Of a stretch of DNA of 64,000 bases, positions 18,638-26,819 are shown one piece after another. Origin of the DNA: Brevibacterium sp. (GTDB taxonomy: Bacteria > Actinomycetota > Actinomycetes > Actinomycetales > Brevibacteriaceae); NCBI RefSeq assembly GCF_031179145.1, contig NZ_JAPSIB010000015.1:51486-115485 (forward strand), in the 5' to 3' direction. The notes under the pieces are model-generated. The model worked only from the letters and a program-made list of their open reading frames with translations, was not told the origin of the DNA and made no database searches. The position numbers and the translations under genes are program-made. The stretch's first letter is position 1, and every line of letters starts with the position of its first letter.

Positions 18638-18927
18638 CCATGGACATACCAGAGCGCGCCAACATCGACTACGACCGCATAGACGAGATCGCCCTTCCAG
18701 CCCTGCAGCGGCTCCTCAAACCCGGCGAACTCCAAAGCCTCAGCTTCGAGTACTCGCATAAAGGCGAACTTCGGGCACAGATGAAAATCGGGGAAGACAG
18801 ACTCTCGATCCGACTGTCGGACCCTGAAGTAGAAGAAACGCGAGAGGAAGCAGCTCAACGCTTCTACGAAGACCTGCAAGACTTCCTGGCCACGTCCGAA
18901 TTGGCGTGGGGAGAGTTGCGCGAATAG
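18634..18927 (+). CDS. Small acidic protein coupled to the secreted protein (element cargo)
   Basis: A 97-residue protein without signal peptide or membrane segment, strongly acidic (many Asp and Glu, for example DPEVEETREEAAQRFYEDLQDF). The start ATG overlaps the upstream stop by 4 bp. A helical C-terminal half is likely. I do not recognise a family. The combination of a basic exported protein and an acidic cytoplasmic partner from one transcript could be an effector-antidote, chaperone-client or exclusion pair, but nothing in the sequence decides between these. Confidence 0.65.
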   Translation: MTMDIPERANIDYDRIDEIALPALQRLLKPGELQSLSFEYSHKGELRAQMKIGEDRLSIRLSDPEVEETREEAAQRFYEDLQDFLATSELAWGELRE

Positions 18928-18999
18928 CTCACGCGCTCTTCCGGTGTGACCCACGTCAGCCGTGGCCGCGCTCAGGGTCCGTCCAGATACAACAAAAGA

Positions 19000-19023
19000 G
19001 CCCCCGGCACGAATGCCGGGGGC
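19000..19023 (+). terminator. Terminator of the cargo pair
   Basis: GCCCCCGGCA, loop CGAA, TGCCGGGGGC: a perfect 10-bp GC stem preceded by AACAAAAGA, 72 nt after the stop of the acidic protein gene. Confidence 0.75.
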
Positions 19024-19286
19024 CGTATTGGGAAGGAAGGTCGGCTGCGACCTCTCACAGTAACCGCTACCAAACTCGCAACCCGATGGTAATAGACCAT
19101 TCCAGCCCCTAGAATCCAAAGGCCAGTGTGGAAAAACAGCTCACGGGGATATCCGCCCTATGCCGAGGGGCGGGTTCGTGAGAGGGGGAGAGAGTATACA
19201 GCCCAATGCGGATTCTGCTGTTGCTACCCTGCTTTGGACTACCCGTCTGGCTAACCTGACTTCCTGCATCTGGAACCACTGGTAGC

Positions 19287-19318
19287 TGCGGGACACCGGG
19301 AGTTTCTGGTGTCCCGCA
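19287..19318 (-). terminator. Terminator of the minus-strand element gene
   Basis: TGCGGGACACC and GGTGTCCCGCA form a perfect 11-bp stem around a 10-nt loop, 8 nt from the stop of the gene at 19327. Confidence 0.75.
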
Positions 19319-19326
19319 GTATGGTT

Positions 19327-19860
19327 TCAGAGTGCGCCGAAGTGCCCGGTTGTGCCGGTGAACTGTGAGCGTTGCTCGATTGCGTCGATGACGGTCTCCG
19401 TGAGGTCGTCGTTCGGTTTGATGAGGTCGGCGAGGTCTGGCATTTCTGGAAGGGTTACCTGTCCTCGTTCTCCGAGCGACTCGAGATGTGCGATGGCCGC
19501 CTGCTGTTCTACCGTGAGGGCGGGTGCTGGTGGCGTGAACGACTCGGAGTCCTTCTGCCGTGCGTCTCGCCGAACCTCGCGGCCTGCAAGTAAGAGTTCG
19601 TGACTGTGATCTGCTGGCACTACTACCCGACGCGCCTGGTCCAGGTCAGCCGGTGAGATGCCGTCGGGAACTCCCGGCTCTCCAGCTATAGTCGACATGA
19701 GTGCTTCCTCGATTATTGATTCGCGCTCTGGCTTGGTCTGGCCCTCCTGGACCGTCTCCTCATTTGTCTGATGGTTGGCAGCGTCCACCGCCTGCCCTCC
19801 GAATGAGGGGCGACCGTCTTCGGGGGTGTCTACCGGCTGTGCGGTCGGAGTGGACAGCAC
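19327..19860 (-). CDS. Unrecognised hydrophilic protein in the element
   Basis: A 177-residue frame from GTG 19860, or 123 residues from ATG 19698. The shorter start has the better ribosome site (GAGGAAGCACTC before ATG). The protein is rich in Glu, Asp, Gln and Pro, with no signal peptide, membrane segment or cysteine, and the first 55 residues look disordered. LTVEQQAAIAHLESLG is a likely helix. It is divergent from the XRE-type regulator and followed by a strong terminator, which argues for a real gene. I cannot assign a function. Confidence 0.55.
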   Translation of the reverse strand: MLSTPTAQPVDTPEDGRPSFGGQAVDAANHQTNEETVQEGQTKPERESIIEEALMSTIAGEPGVPDGISPADLDQARRVVVPADHSHELLLAGREVRRDARQKDSESFTPPAPALTVEQQAAIAHLESLGERGQVTLPEMPDLADLIKPNDDLTETVIDAIEQRSQFTGTTGHFGAL

Positions 19861-19895
19861 CTTGTTGACGAGGCCTTCGTCGTCGTTGAGGGCCA

Positions 19896-20477
19896 GTGAT
19901 CCCGTGGCTGCGAGTCATCCTGTCGCAGGTCGGGAAGGCACGTAATCGGTGGGAAGAGAACTTCCGGCGCACGATGACTGCCAAGCGAGAGCGGATGGGA
20001 GTGTCCCAGACCGCAATGGCCAAGGAGCTTCAGCGTCGCGGCCTCCAATTTCGGCAGCAGATGGTCCAACGCGTTGAGTCGGGGGAGCGGCCCCTGAGGC
20101 TGAACGAAGCCGTAGCCGTGGCGGACATTCTTGCGCTTGATTTCGATGCGGCAATCCGAGGCCCAGAGGCTGACGAGGATGCTCTTCGCCGCCAATACGA
20201 ATCAAAGCTGCGCGAGGCAGTGAGTGCGGTCGTCAAGTTTGAAGAGGCCCGAGACTCTTTAGGTTCAACATTGGCGGAGGTGAAGCAATTGATCGAGGAT
20301 CATGTGAACTTGGCTGACACAGGCCCGTTGTATGAAACTCATCATTCGATATCGGCGCTCATGGCGGTATTGACAGGCTTGGCCGATGACGTGGATAAGG
20401 CGATGGAGATTCCGGCGAGAGAGCTTAAGGCGATGTACGAGGGGCGAAATGGCGAGCATCCAGAAGACTCCGAGTAG
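19896..20477 (+). CDS. XRE-type helix-turn-helix regulator of the element
   Basis: A 193-residue protein. The DNA-binding part lies around residues 22-70: NFRRTMTAKRERMGVSQTA, then QQMVQRVESGERPLRLNEA, a Cro/C1-type helix-turn-helix. The rest is a long helical, probably coiled-coil region (EDALRRQYESKLREAV onward). The start is uncertain: GTG 19896 gives a full domain, while ATG 19974 would cut into it. The 3' end overlaps the integrase start by 29 bp, so regulator and integrase are likely co-transcribed, and the regulator may control integration or the divergent gene. Confidence 0.7.
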   Translation: MIPWLRVILSQVGKARNRWEENFRRTMTAKRERMGVSQTAMAKELQRRGLQFRQQMVQRVESGERPLRLNEAVAVADILALDFDAAIRGPEADEDALRRQYESKLREAVSAVVKFEEARDSLGSTLAEVKQLIEDHVNLADTGPLYETHHSISALMAVLTGLADDVDKAMEIPARELKAMYEGRNGEHPEDSE

Positions 20478-21560
20478 CCGCTGGCAGGTCCGCTACAAAG
20501 ACCCCGACCGTAAGCACCGAGCGAAGACATTCCGCCGCAAAGTCGACGCTCAGAAGTTCCTCCACGAGGTTCAAACCACCATTGCCGAAGACTCCTACAT
20601 TGCCGCCGAACGCGGAGCCGTCGACGTGCCCACACGGGTGCAGCAGAACCTCGACGCCCGATCGGATATCGGCATCACCACGAGGAACCGAACCCAGGGG
20701 ATCATCAACACCCACATCTCCCCGAAATGGTCGTCAGTGGCCTTGTCGGAGGTCGAGCACGCCGATGTTGCGCGGGGGGCGAAGGAACTGATCGAATCCG
20801 GACAGTCAGTGCGCTCCGCGAAGAAGATCATCAACATCATCTCTGCCAGCTTCGACGCCGCCGTCCGTGACCGGCGCGTCTACAGCAACCCTTGCCAGGG
20901 TGTGAAGTTCCCGAGGCCGACACCGAAAGCGAAGATCTTCCTCACCGCCGAACAAGTCGAAGAACTAGCCGCTGCAACGGTCGATGACCGGCAAGCTCTC
21001 AGCGTCTACACGCTCGCCTACTGCGGTCTCCGATGGGGTGAGCTGGCAGGGCTGAGGGTGCAAGACTTCGACCCGCTGCGCCGACGCTTCAACGTCGAGC
21101 AGACCATCGTAGACGACAACGGGAAGACGATCGTCAAGCCGCCGAAGGACCACGAAATTCGTTCCGTGCCCATCCCGAAGTTCCTTGTAGAGAAAATCGC
21201 CGCGCATGTCAGGGTGCAGGCAGCGCGGACCTGATCTTCACCTCGGCGCGAGGTGGGCCGCTGCGAAACCGGAACGAACGTGGCCGGTGGTTCGATGCCG
21301 CCGCCGAGAACATCGGCCTCCCCAACCTCGCGCCGCACGGTCTGCGGCACACGGCAGCGAGCATGGCAATCAGTGCCGGAGCGTCTGTGCTCTCGGTGCA
21401 GAGGATGCTCGGACACTCGTCGGCCACGGTCACCCTCGACGTGTACAGCGCACTGTTCGAAGACGACCTTGACGAGGTGGCCGAGAGGCTGGATTCGATG
21501 AGGACTGAAACTGGTTTACGCGATTTTTACGCGAACCGGAAGATCGAGACTCTGGGTTGA
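20449..21560 (+). pseudogene. Tyrosine recombinase integrase, frameshifted near 21210
   Basis: Phage-type site-specific integrase of about 370 residues if repaired. ATG 20449 follows GAGGGG. The first frame has an AP2-like arm domain (SSRWQVRYKDPDRKHRAKTF), a SAM-like core and catalytic Arg195 in YCGLRWGELAG and Lys233 in PPKDHEIRS, then stops at 21232-21234. The second frame carries HGLRHTA (codons at 21336 and 21345), MLGHSSA and the nucleophile Tyr (21444-21446) in TLDVYSALF. One missing base around 21200-21215 joins them (AHV..GAGSADLIFTSARGG). The catalytic domain is thus split and inactive unless read by frameshifting. It ends 18 bp before the attachment repeat. Confidence 0.88.
21514..21534. 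promoter_or_regulatory. Putative integrase arm-type site, right side
   Basis: GTTTACGCGATTTTTACGCGA inside the 3' end of the integrase gene matches the block at 17615-17635 over 20 bases with one change, and contains TTTACGCGA twice in near-direct repeat. It lies 45 bp inside the right attachment site. Confidence 0.45.
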
Positions 21561-21578
21561 AGCGTTTTCCCTGGTGAG

Positions 21579-21629
21579 AACTGCGCCCCCGGCGCGATTC
21601 GAACGCGCGACACCCGCTTTAGGAGAGCG
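21579..21629. repeat. Proximal attachment site within tRNA-Arg(CCT)
   Basis: Exact 51-bp match to 17451-17501. It begins 5 bases outside the tRNA 3' end and extends through the anticodon loop, so integration keeps the tRNA intact. Confidence 0.9.
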
Positions 21630-21656
21630 GTGCTCTATCCCCTGAGCTACGGGGGC
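21584..21656 (-). tRNA. tRNA-Arg, anticodon CCT
   Basis: A 73-nt cloverleaf on the minus strand: acceptor GCCCCCG with CGGGGGC, D-arm GCTC/GAGC, anticodon stem CCGCT/AGCGG with loop CTCCTAA (anticodon CCT, reads AGG), T-arm GCGCG/CGCGC with TTCGAAT, discriminator G. CCA is not encoded. Its 3' portion is the attachment site of the 17.45-21.63 kb element. Confidence 0.97.
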
Positions 21657-21815
21657 AGTCCGGTCGTTCATCGACCTGATGTGGTTCCGATGCCCGGCAC
21701 CGGGTTCGCTCGACAGCTGCGCCGCGCGGATTTAGAACCACGACCACCCAGTGTAGCGTAGAAGAAACCACGATGTTCCACGGTGCGCCAGCACCCATTC
21801 GGAGACGATTCTCGT

Positions 21816-21821
21816 TAGGGT
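21816..21821 (+). promoter_or_regulatory. -10 box TAGGGT, leaderless spacing to DUF4011 gene
   Basis: TAGGGT, six bases (CGAACT), then GTG 21828. No ribosome site is present. Confidence 0.6.
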
Positions 21822-21827
21822 CGAACT

Positions 21828-24800
21828 GTGCCAGATTCCGTTGTAGACGATCAGTACCCAGAGCTCAGCGAAGTCTTCGCTGAGTGGAAAGAGCAGGCCG
21901 CCCACCTCGGCGGTCGCGACACCATGCTCCATTTCCGGGACTCTCGCGACGGCAGCATCGATCTCTCCGGAGCACACCCCTCCGGCCTGGCGCAGCTGCT
22001 CGCCGGTCGGGCGACTCGCCTGTCCAGCCTGGTCCGCGACCACGAGATCCTCGCCGACGCGCGGCGTCGTGCACGGTCGATCCGGTCGAAGGCCGAGCAG
22101 CTCGACAACGAGCGCGGAATCCGCACGGCCCATCTGGCGATCGGCTTCGCCTCTTGGACAGAGAAAGACTCCAAGTACAAATTCAATGCTCCTGTGGTCA
22201 TGCGCCACATCACGCTGGTGCCCCGCGGATCTCGGGTCGAGGATTTCGAGATCGTCCTCGGCAACGAGATCACGATCAACCCGGCGCTGGTGCACCACCT
22301 CGCCGAGGTGTACGACCTCGAGGTCCCGGTAGCTGAATGGGTCGACGCCACCGGCGGTCCGCACGGTTTCGATCCCGGACCGGCTCTCGACCGACTGCGC
22401 GACCTCGCCCAACCCGTCCCCGGACTGCGGATCAACCACCGCTTCGTCGTGTCGACATTCGCGAACATCGCAACCCCGTTCACCTCGGACTATCTGCCCA
22501 CCCAGCATCCGGTGCTGCGGGCCCTGGCCGGCGACGAGGAGGTCCGCAGATCCCTGGGCGGGTCGTCGTATACGCGGACAGCCGCGGTCGGGAAGAAGTC
22601 GACCGCTGAGGCTCAGCCGAGCACCGAGTCGAAGTCCGCTGAGTCGAAGTCGGACATTGTGGCGAAGTCCGCTGAGTCGAATTCGGGCATTGTGGCGAAG
22701 TCTGCTGCGCCGAAGTCGGATGCTGAGTCGAAGTCGGATTCAGCACAGGGCAAGGCCGTATCGATGACCACGACGCGAGCTGAGGGCACCGACGAGGCAC
22801 CGGTCGAGAACACCTCGGTCGAGGACGCGCCGACCGACAAGGCTTCGACCACCGCATCAGCCGGCGAAAGTTCGTCTTCTGAGAACGCCTCTCCGTCCCG
22901 TCAGGGCCTGTCAACCGAGCAGGGCCTGTCAACCGAGCAGGGTCCTTCAACCGAGCAGGGCCGGGGCGCCTCGAGGACGGATGAGGACGAGTACGCAGAA
23001 CCGACCGTTCGCATCGACACTCTGCACGAGATCGACCGTCAGCAGGACGGGAAGAAGACCAGCGATTCGATGGGCGTCGACGAGACGTCCGACGATTCGA
23101 AGTCGACAGCCTCGCAGTCCGCGGCATCGTCAGGAACCGAGCCCGACGGCGGGTCGGCTGGCCTCACGACCGCAGGCGACCCCGCGACCGCAGATGATTC
23201 CACGACCACCGGAGCATCCTCAGAACCGGCCGCCGCAGACGACTCCGCTACCACCGCGGCGTCCGCAGACCGGGCCGCCACAGCTGACTCCGAGACCACG
23301 GCCCCCGTCGGATCCGACGACGCAAGCACCGCTGACGCCCCCTCTCCAGCCGGAGCACCCGAAGCCGACGACGAGGTAGTGCCGGCCGCTCTCCAGGAAC
23401 CCGTCACCCCCCTGCCGGATCGCAAGCCACAGGAGGAGTTCCTCGTCATCGACGTCGACGGTGATCAGCAGGCCGTCGTCGACGCCGCCGTCTCCGGGCG
23501 CTCCGTCGTCGTCGACACACCTCCTGGCACTGGTGCCACCCAGGTCGCCGTCGCCGTCGCCACGACCCTCGCCCACACGGGCAAGAGTGTCCTGTTCCTC
23601 GCGCAGAACTCCGATGCACTCGATGACTTCTCGAGCCGCCTCGGCGAGGTCGGGCTCAGTGATTTCGCGGTCGACACCCGCGAAGGTGTGGACCACATCA
23701 AGAAGCAGCTCATCGGACTCATCGCCTCGGCCGAGAAGGCCGAGCGGCCCAACCTCTCCCAACTGCTGACCGAGCTCAACGAACAGCGGGAGACGCTGGC
23801 CGAGCACGTGACCTCCCTGCACCGTAGGCGCAAGCCCTGGGACGTGTCCGTCTACGAGACGATGCAGCACCTGGCGGAGCTGACCTCGGGAGACCTTGCT
23901 CCGCAGACCTCGGTGCGCTTCGGCGAGGACATCCTCTGCGCCAGTGAGGACCGGCGCAATGCGCTGCGGGACAAACTCGGGGAGCTGTCCGCTCTCGGCG
24001 CCTTCACCCTCGACGTGGAGGACACGGTGTGGTTCGGCGCCGATCTCAAATCCGTCGAAGAGGCCGAGGCCGCCCGCACCATTGCCGAGCGTCTCGGGCG
24101 CACGATCCCCGACCTCGTGGAGGCGGTGGAACCGGTCCTCGCGAAGGCGAAGCTCAACCCCCGCCGCAACCTCGACGACTGGTCGCGAGCGATCAAGGTG
24201 ATGCTGCGCGTGCGCACGACACTCGACAACTTCGCCCCCGACGTCTACGACCACCGCCTCGACGATCTCATCGCCGCGACGGGCTCAGCCGAATACCGCG
24301 CCGAGGTGGGCGTGGAGATGGGCATGCTCCAACGCAAGCGTCTGAAGAAGTCGGCGAAGGAGTTCCTCCGCCCCGGCGCCGACGTCCCGGACCTCCACAC
24401 CGCTCTCATCGATGTGCGCGAGCAGCGGAAGATCCTCGCCGACCTCGCCGGACACGACGGCCGTCCGCAGGTGCCCCGCGGTGTTCTCGAAGCCGATGAG
24501 ATCCTGCAGGGGATCGAAGCCGACATCGTGAAGATCTCGCCCGTCTTGGAGACCACTCCGGACGGGGGCGACCTCGGTTCGATGCTCATCGAGGAGCTGC
24601 AGGCCAGGTGCGAGGCGATGGGTGCCGACACGGACAACCTCGCCGAACTGCCCGAACGCTCTCGTCTCCAGCGTGAGCTCGCGGCCGAAGGCCTCTCCGA
24701 GCTGATGACCGACCTGCGCAAGCGGAAGGTCGACCCGGCACTGGTCGGTCCGGAGTTCGACCTCGCCTACTGGGCGTCGGTGCTGCAGACCATGGCGACC

Positions 24801-26819
24801 GAGGATCCCCAAGTCGGTCGCCACGACGGCGCCGCACTGCACCAGGTGGCCGAGGGCTTCCGCGAGAACGACCGCGCCTTCGTCGCCGCCGGTGCCCAGC
24901 GTCTGCGCTACAACCACTCACAGGCATGGAAGCACGGGATCGAGACAGACCCGATCGCCGCCGGCGTCATCAAGCAGGAGCTGCTCTCGCCGCACACCTC
25001 CGTGCAGACGATGTCGACGAAGGGTCCCGACCTGCTGACCACGCTGGCCCCGGTGTGGATGGCCAGTCCCTTCACGGTTCCCCAGCTGTTCTCCGCACTG
25101 CCGCTCTTCGACGCGGTCATCATCGCCGACGCCGGCCGACTGTCGATCCCCGACGTCGTTCCCGCGCTCACCCGGGCCCGCCAGGTCATCGCCCTGGGGG
25201 ACTCCCGCCTGCTCGGACCGCGCCCCTTCACCGTCGCCGTCGACCGCTGGGGACCGGACGAGGGCGAGCACCCGAACTCTGTGCAGGACCGCCTCGGCGA
25301 GTTCCTGCCGCGCATGCGGCTGTCGAACTCCTACCGGCTGTCCCCGGTGGGCCTCATCGATCTCGCCAACCGGCACTTCTACGGTTCGACGATCACGACG
25401 CTGCCCACGGCTCACACGGGTGAGGGGTCGGGTCTCGAGTTCTCCTATGTCGCCGACGGCAGAGGACCGACCGACATCGGCACCAACCGGGTCGAAAGCC
25501 CCGATGCGGAGGTCAAGCGGGTCGTCGAACTCGTCCTCCGGCACGCCAGGACCCGTTCCCGGGAGTCACTGGCCGTCGTCGCGCTGACCCAGCATCACGC
25601 CCAGCGCGTGGCAACCGCGATCTCCCGGGCGATGAAGGACCTCCCGTACGTCGCCGCATTCTTCAGCGACTCGAGCAAAGAGCCGTTCATCGTCACCGAC
25701 TGCGAACGCGTGCAGGGAATGTCACGAGACGCGGTGATCTTCACCCTCGGCTACGGTCGGACCGTCCATGGTCGCGTCATCCACGACCTCGGCCCTCTGT
25801 CGGGACCCGACGGAGAGCGGATCCTCGCGGCCACGATGACCCGGGCGCGGAAGCGTCTGACCGTCGTCTCGAGCATCGAGGCCGAGGACTTCGATCCGAC
25901 CAAGCTCACCGGTGGGGCGAAGCTGCTGCCGCGTCTGCTCGAGGAGATCGCGGCCGGTGGTGTGAGCCAGCCGGGGCCGCATGGGGAGATCTACGACCCG
26001 CTGTTCAACGACATCGCCTCCCGGCTGCTGCAGTTGGGCGTGGTCGCCCACGAGCATTACAACGGGATCGATCTCGCTGTCGCGAACTCGGCCGAGGACG
26101 AGCACGGCATGATCATCGCCGTCTCCGGCGACGGCCCCCAGTATGCGTCGGTGCGCAGCATTCGCCAACGCGACCGGGTGCTGCCCGAGCAGCTCGAGCG
26201 CCGCGGGTGGCGGTTCATGCGCGTGTGGTCGACCGATGCGTTCGTCGATCCGCAGACCGAGACGGAGAAGATCTACGAGGTCTGGCGCAGCGCCGTGGAG
26301 AAGATGAGTCCGCAGGCGATCCTCAACGCCGCTCGCGCGGCATCCGTGGTCGTCGGACGCACCGGCAGCCGGCCGAAGCTGGTGCCAGGTCTGCCCATGC
26401 ACAAGTACTCCGAATCGGGCCTCGACGCGATGATCGACTGGATCCAGTCAGACTCCGTCGTGCGCAACGACGCCGAGATCAAAGAGCTGCTGCGCACCGC
26501 GCTCGCACAGAAGGGCAACTCGCAGCGTGGGGATTCCCGACTGCAGGCAGCCGTGGATCGGTACCGGAAGCGGCATGCCCAAGCCAAGAGAGTCACCGGC
26601 GCCGAGGTGCTGATCCCGGAATCGTCGCACCACAGTCCCGTGGAGGGGGAGATCATCCCGACCTTCGACACGGGAAAGATCCGGGCCGAGGAGCTCGAGG
26701 ACGCCGGACTGATCGAGAAGTCCGCAGCCGTCGAGACCCGAGAGACCGAGACCGTTGAAGAGTACGCGGAAGCGGAGTCAGAGGGTGCGGCCCAGCGGAG
26801 CTCAGGCAGCAGTGCCTGA
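21828..26819 (+). CDS. DUF4011 / superfamily 1 helicase-like protein with C-terminal MTES-type nuclease-like domain; key motifs degenerate
   Basis: A 1663-residue protein. Residues 1-245 match DUF4011 (FNAPVVMRHITLVP, LVHHLAEVYDLEVPV, HPVLRALAG). Residues 250-520 are a low-complexity linker with 18-bp DNA repeats. The helicase-like part starts near 540, but its Walker A reads TPPGTGATQ (residues 564-572) with Ala570 where Lys is expected. Walker B reads IIADAGRLS with Ala1102 in place of the catalytic Glu, and motif III is GDSRLLGP. Motifs IV to VI (NSYRLSP, CERVQGMSRDAVIF, ATMTRARKRL) look normal. The C-terminal nuclease-like domain keeps IDLAV (Asp1415) but has VSGDG for IECDG. It lies just outside the integrated element. 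Its role is unknown; it may bind DNA without ATP hydrolysis. Confidence 0.8.
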   Translation: MPDSVVDDQYPELSEVFAEWKEQAAHLGGRDTMLHFRDSRDGSIDLSGAHPSGLAQLLAGRATRLSSLVRDHEILADARRRARSIRSKAEQLDNERGIRTAHLAIGFASWTEKDSKYKFNAPVVMRHITLVPRGSRVEDFEIVLGNEITINPALVHHLAEVYDLEVPVAEWVDATGGPHGFDPGPALDRLRDLAQPVPGLRINHRFVVSTFANIATPFTSDYLPTQHPVLRALAGDEEVRRSLGGSSYTRTAAVGKKSTAEAQPSTESKSAESKSDIVAKSAESNSGIVAKSAAPKSDAESKSDSAQGKAVSMTTTRAEGTDEAPVENTSVEDAPTDKASTTASAGESSSSENASPSRQGLSTEQGLSTEQGPSTEQGRGASRTDEDEYAEPTVRIDTLHEIDRQQDGKKTSDSMGVDETSDDSKSTASQSAASSGTEPDGGSAGLTTAGDPATADDSTTTGASSEPAAADDSATTAASADRAATADSETTAPVGSDDASTADAPSPAGAPEADDEVVPAALQEPVTPLPDRKPQEEFLVIDVDGDQQAVVDAAVSGRSVVVDTPPGTGATQVAVAVATTLAHTGKSVLFLAQNSDALDDFSSRLGEVGLSDFAVDTREGVDHIKKQLIGLIASAEKAERPNLSQLLTELNEQRETLAEHVTSLHRRRKPWDVSVYETMQHLAELTSGDLAPQTSVRFGEDILCASEDRRNALRDKLGELSALGAFTLDVEDTVWFGADLKSVEEAEAARTIAERLGRTIPDLVEAVEPVLAKAKLNPRRNLDDWSRAIKVMLRVRTTLDNFAPDVYDHRLDDLIAATGSAEYRAEVGVEMGMLQRKRLKKSAKEFLRPGADVPDLHTALIDVREQRKILADLAGHDGRPQVPRGVLEADEILQGIEADIVKISPVLETTPDGGDLGSMLIEELQARCEAMGADTDNLAELPERSRLQRELAAEGLSELMTDLRKRKVDPALVGPEFDLAYWASVLQTMATEDPQVGRHDGAALHQVAEGFRENDRAFVAAGAQRLRYNHSQAWKHGIETDPIAAGVIKQELLSPHTSVQTMSTKGPDLLTTLAPVWMASPFTVPQLFSALPLFDAVIIADAGRLSIPDVVPALTRARQVIALGDSRLLGPRPFTVAVDRWGPDEGEHPNSVQDRLGEFLPRMRLSNSYRLSPVGLIDLANRHFYGSTITTLPTAHTGEGSGLEFSYVADGRGPTDIGTNRVESPDAEVKRVVELVLRHARTRSRESLAVVALTQHHAQRVATAISRAMKDLPYVAAFFSDSSKEPFIVTDCERVQGMSRDAVIFTLGYGRTVHGRVIHDLGPLSGPDGERILAATMTRARKRLTVVSSIEAEDFDPTKLTGGAKLLPRLLEEIAAGGVSQPGPHGEIYDPLFNDIASRLLQLGVVAHEHYNGIDLAVANSAEDEHGMIIAVSGDGPQYASVRSIRQRDRVLPEQLERRGWRFMRVWSTDAFVDPQTETEKIYEVWRSAVEKMSPQAILNAARAASVVVGRTGSRPKLVPGLPMHKYSESGLDAMIDWIQSDSVVRNDAEIKELLRTALAQKGNSQRGDSRLQAAVDRYRKRHAQAKRVTGAEVLIPESSHHSPVEGEIIPTFDTGKIRAEELEDAGLIEKSAAVETRETETVEEYAEAESEGAAQRSSGSSA
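22902..22955 (+). repeat. Three-copy 18-bp repeat in the DUF4011 gene linker
   Basis: CAGGGCCTGTCAACCGAG occurs twice exactly and once with two changes, coding for QGLSTE units. It is preceded (22620-22740) by looser repeats coding for KSAESKSDIVA-like units. Repeat-number variation would change linker length only. Confidence 0.8.

Larger units (their letters stand above)
18928..19326 (+). other. Gene-free interval with two terminators
   Basis: Contains a terminator for the cargo pair (19000-19023) and one facing the minus-strand gene (19287-19318). Between them is about 260 bp without a frame I can support; GTATAC at 19195 and other AT-richer motifs are present but give no clear promoter. 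Confidence 0.55.
17451..21629. mobile_element. Small integrative element in tRNA-Arg(CCT), about 4.2 kb
   Basis: Bounded by exact 51-bp direct repeats, 17451-17501 and 21579-21629; the right copy is the 3' part of tRNA-Arg(CCT). Inside lie, left to right, a gene-poor stretch, a secreted protein gene with overlapping partner, a terminator, an unrecognised minus-strand gene, an XRE-type regulator and a tyrosine integrase pointing at the tRNA. This is the standard layout of tRNA-targeting elements. The cargo genes look clearly lower in GC than the flanks. No replication, relaxase, packaging or structural genes are visible. The integrase is frameshifted, so the element is probably fixed unless the frame is restored. 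Confidence 0.85.
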
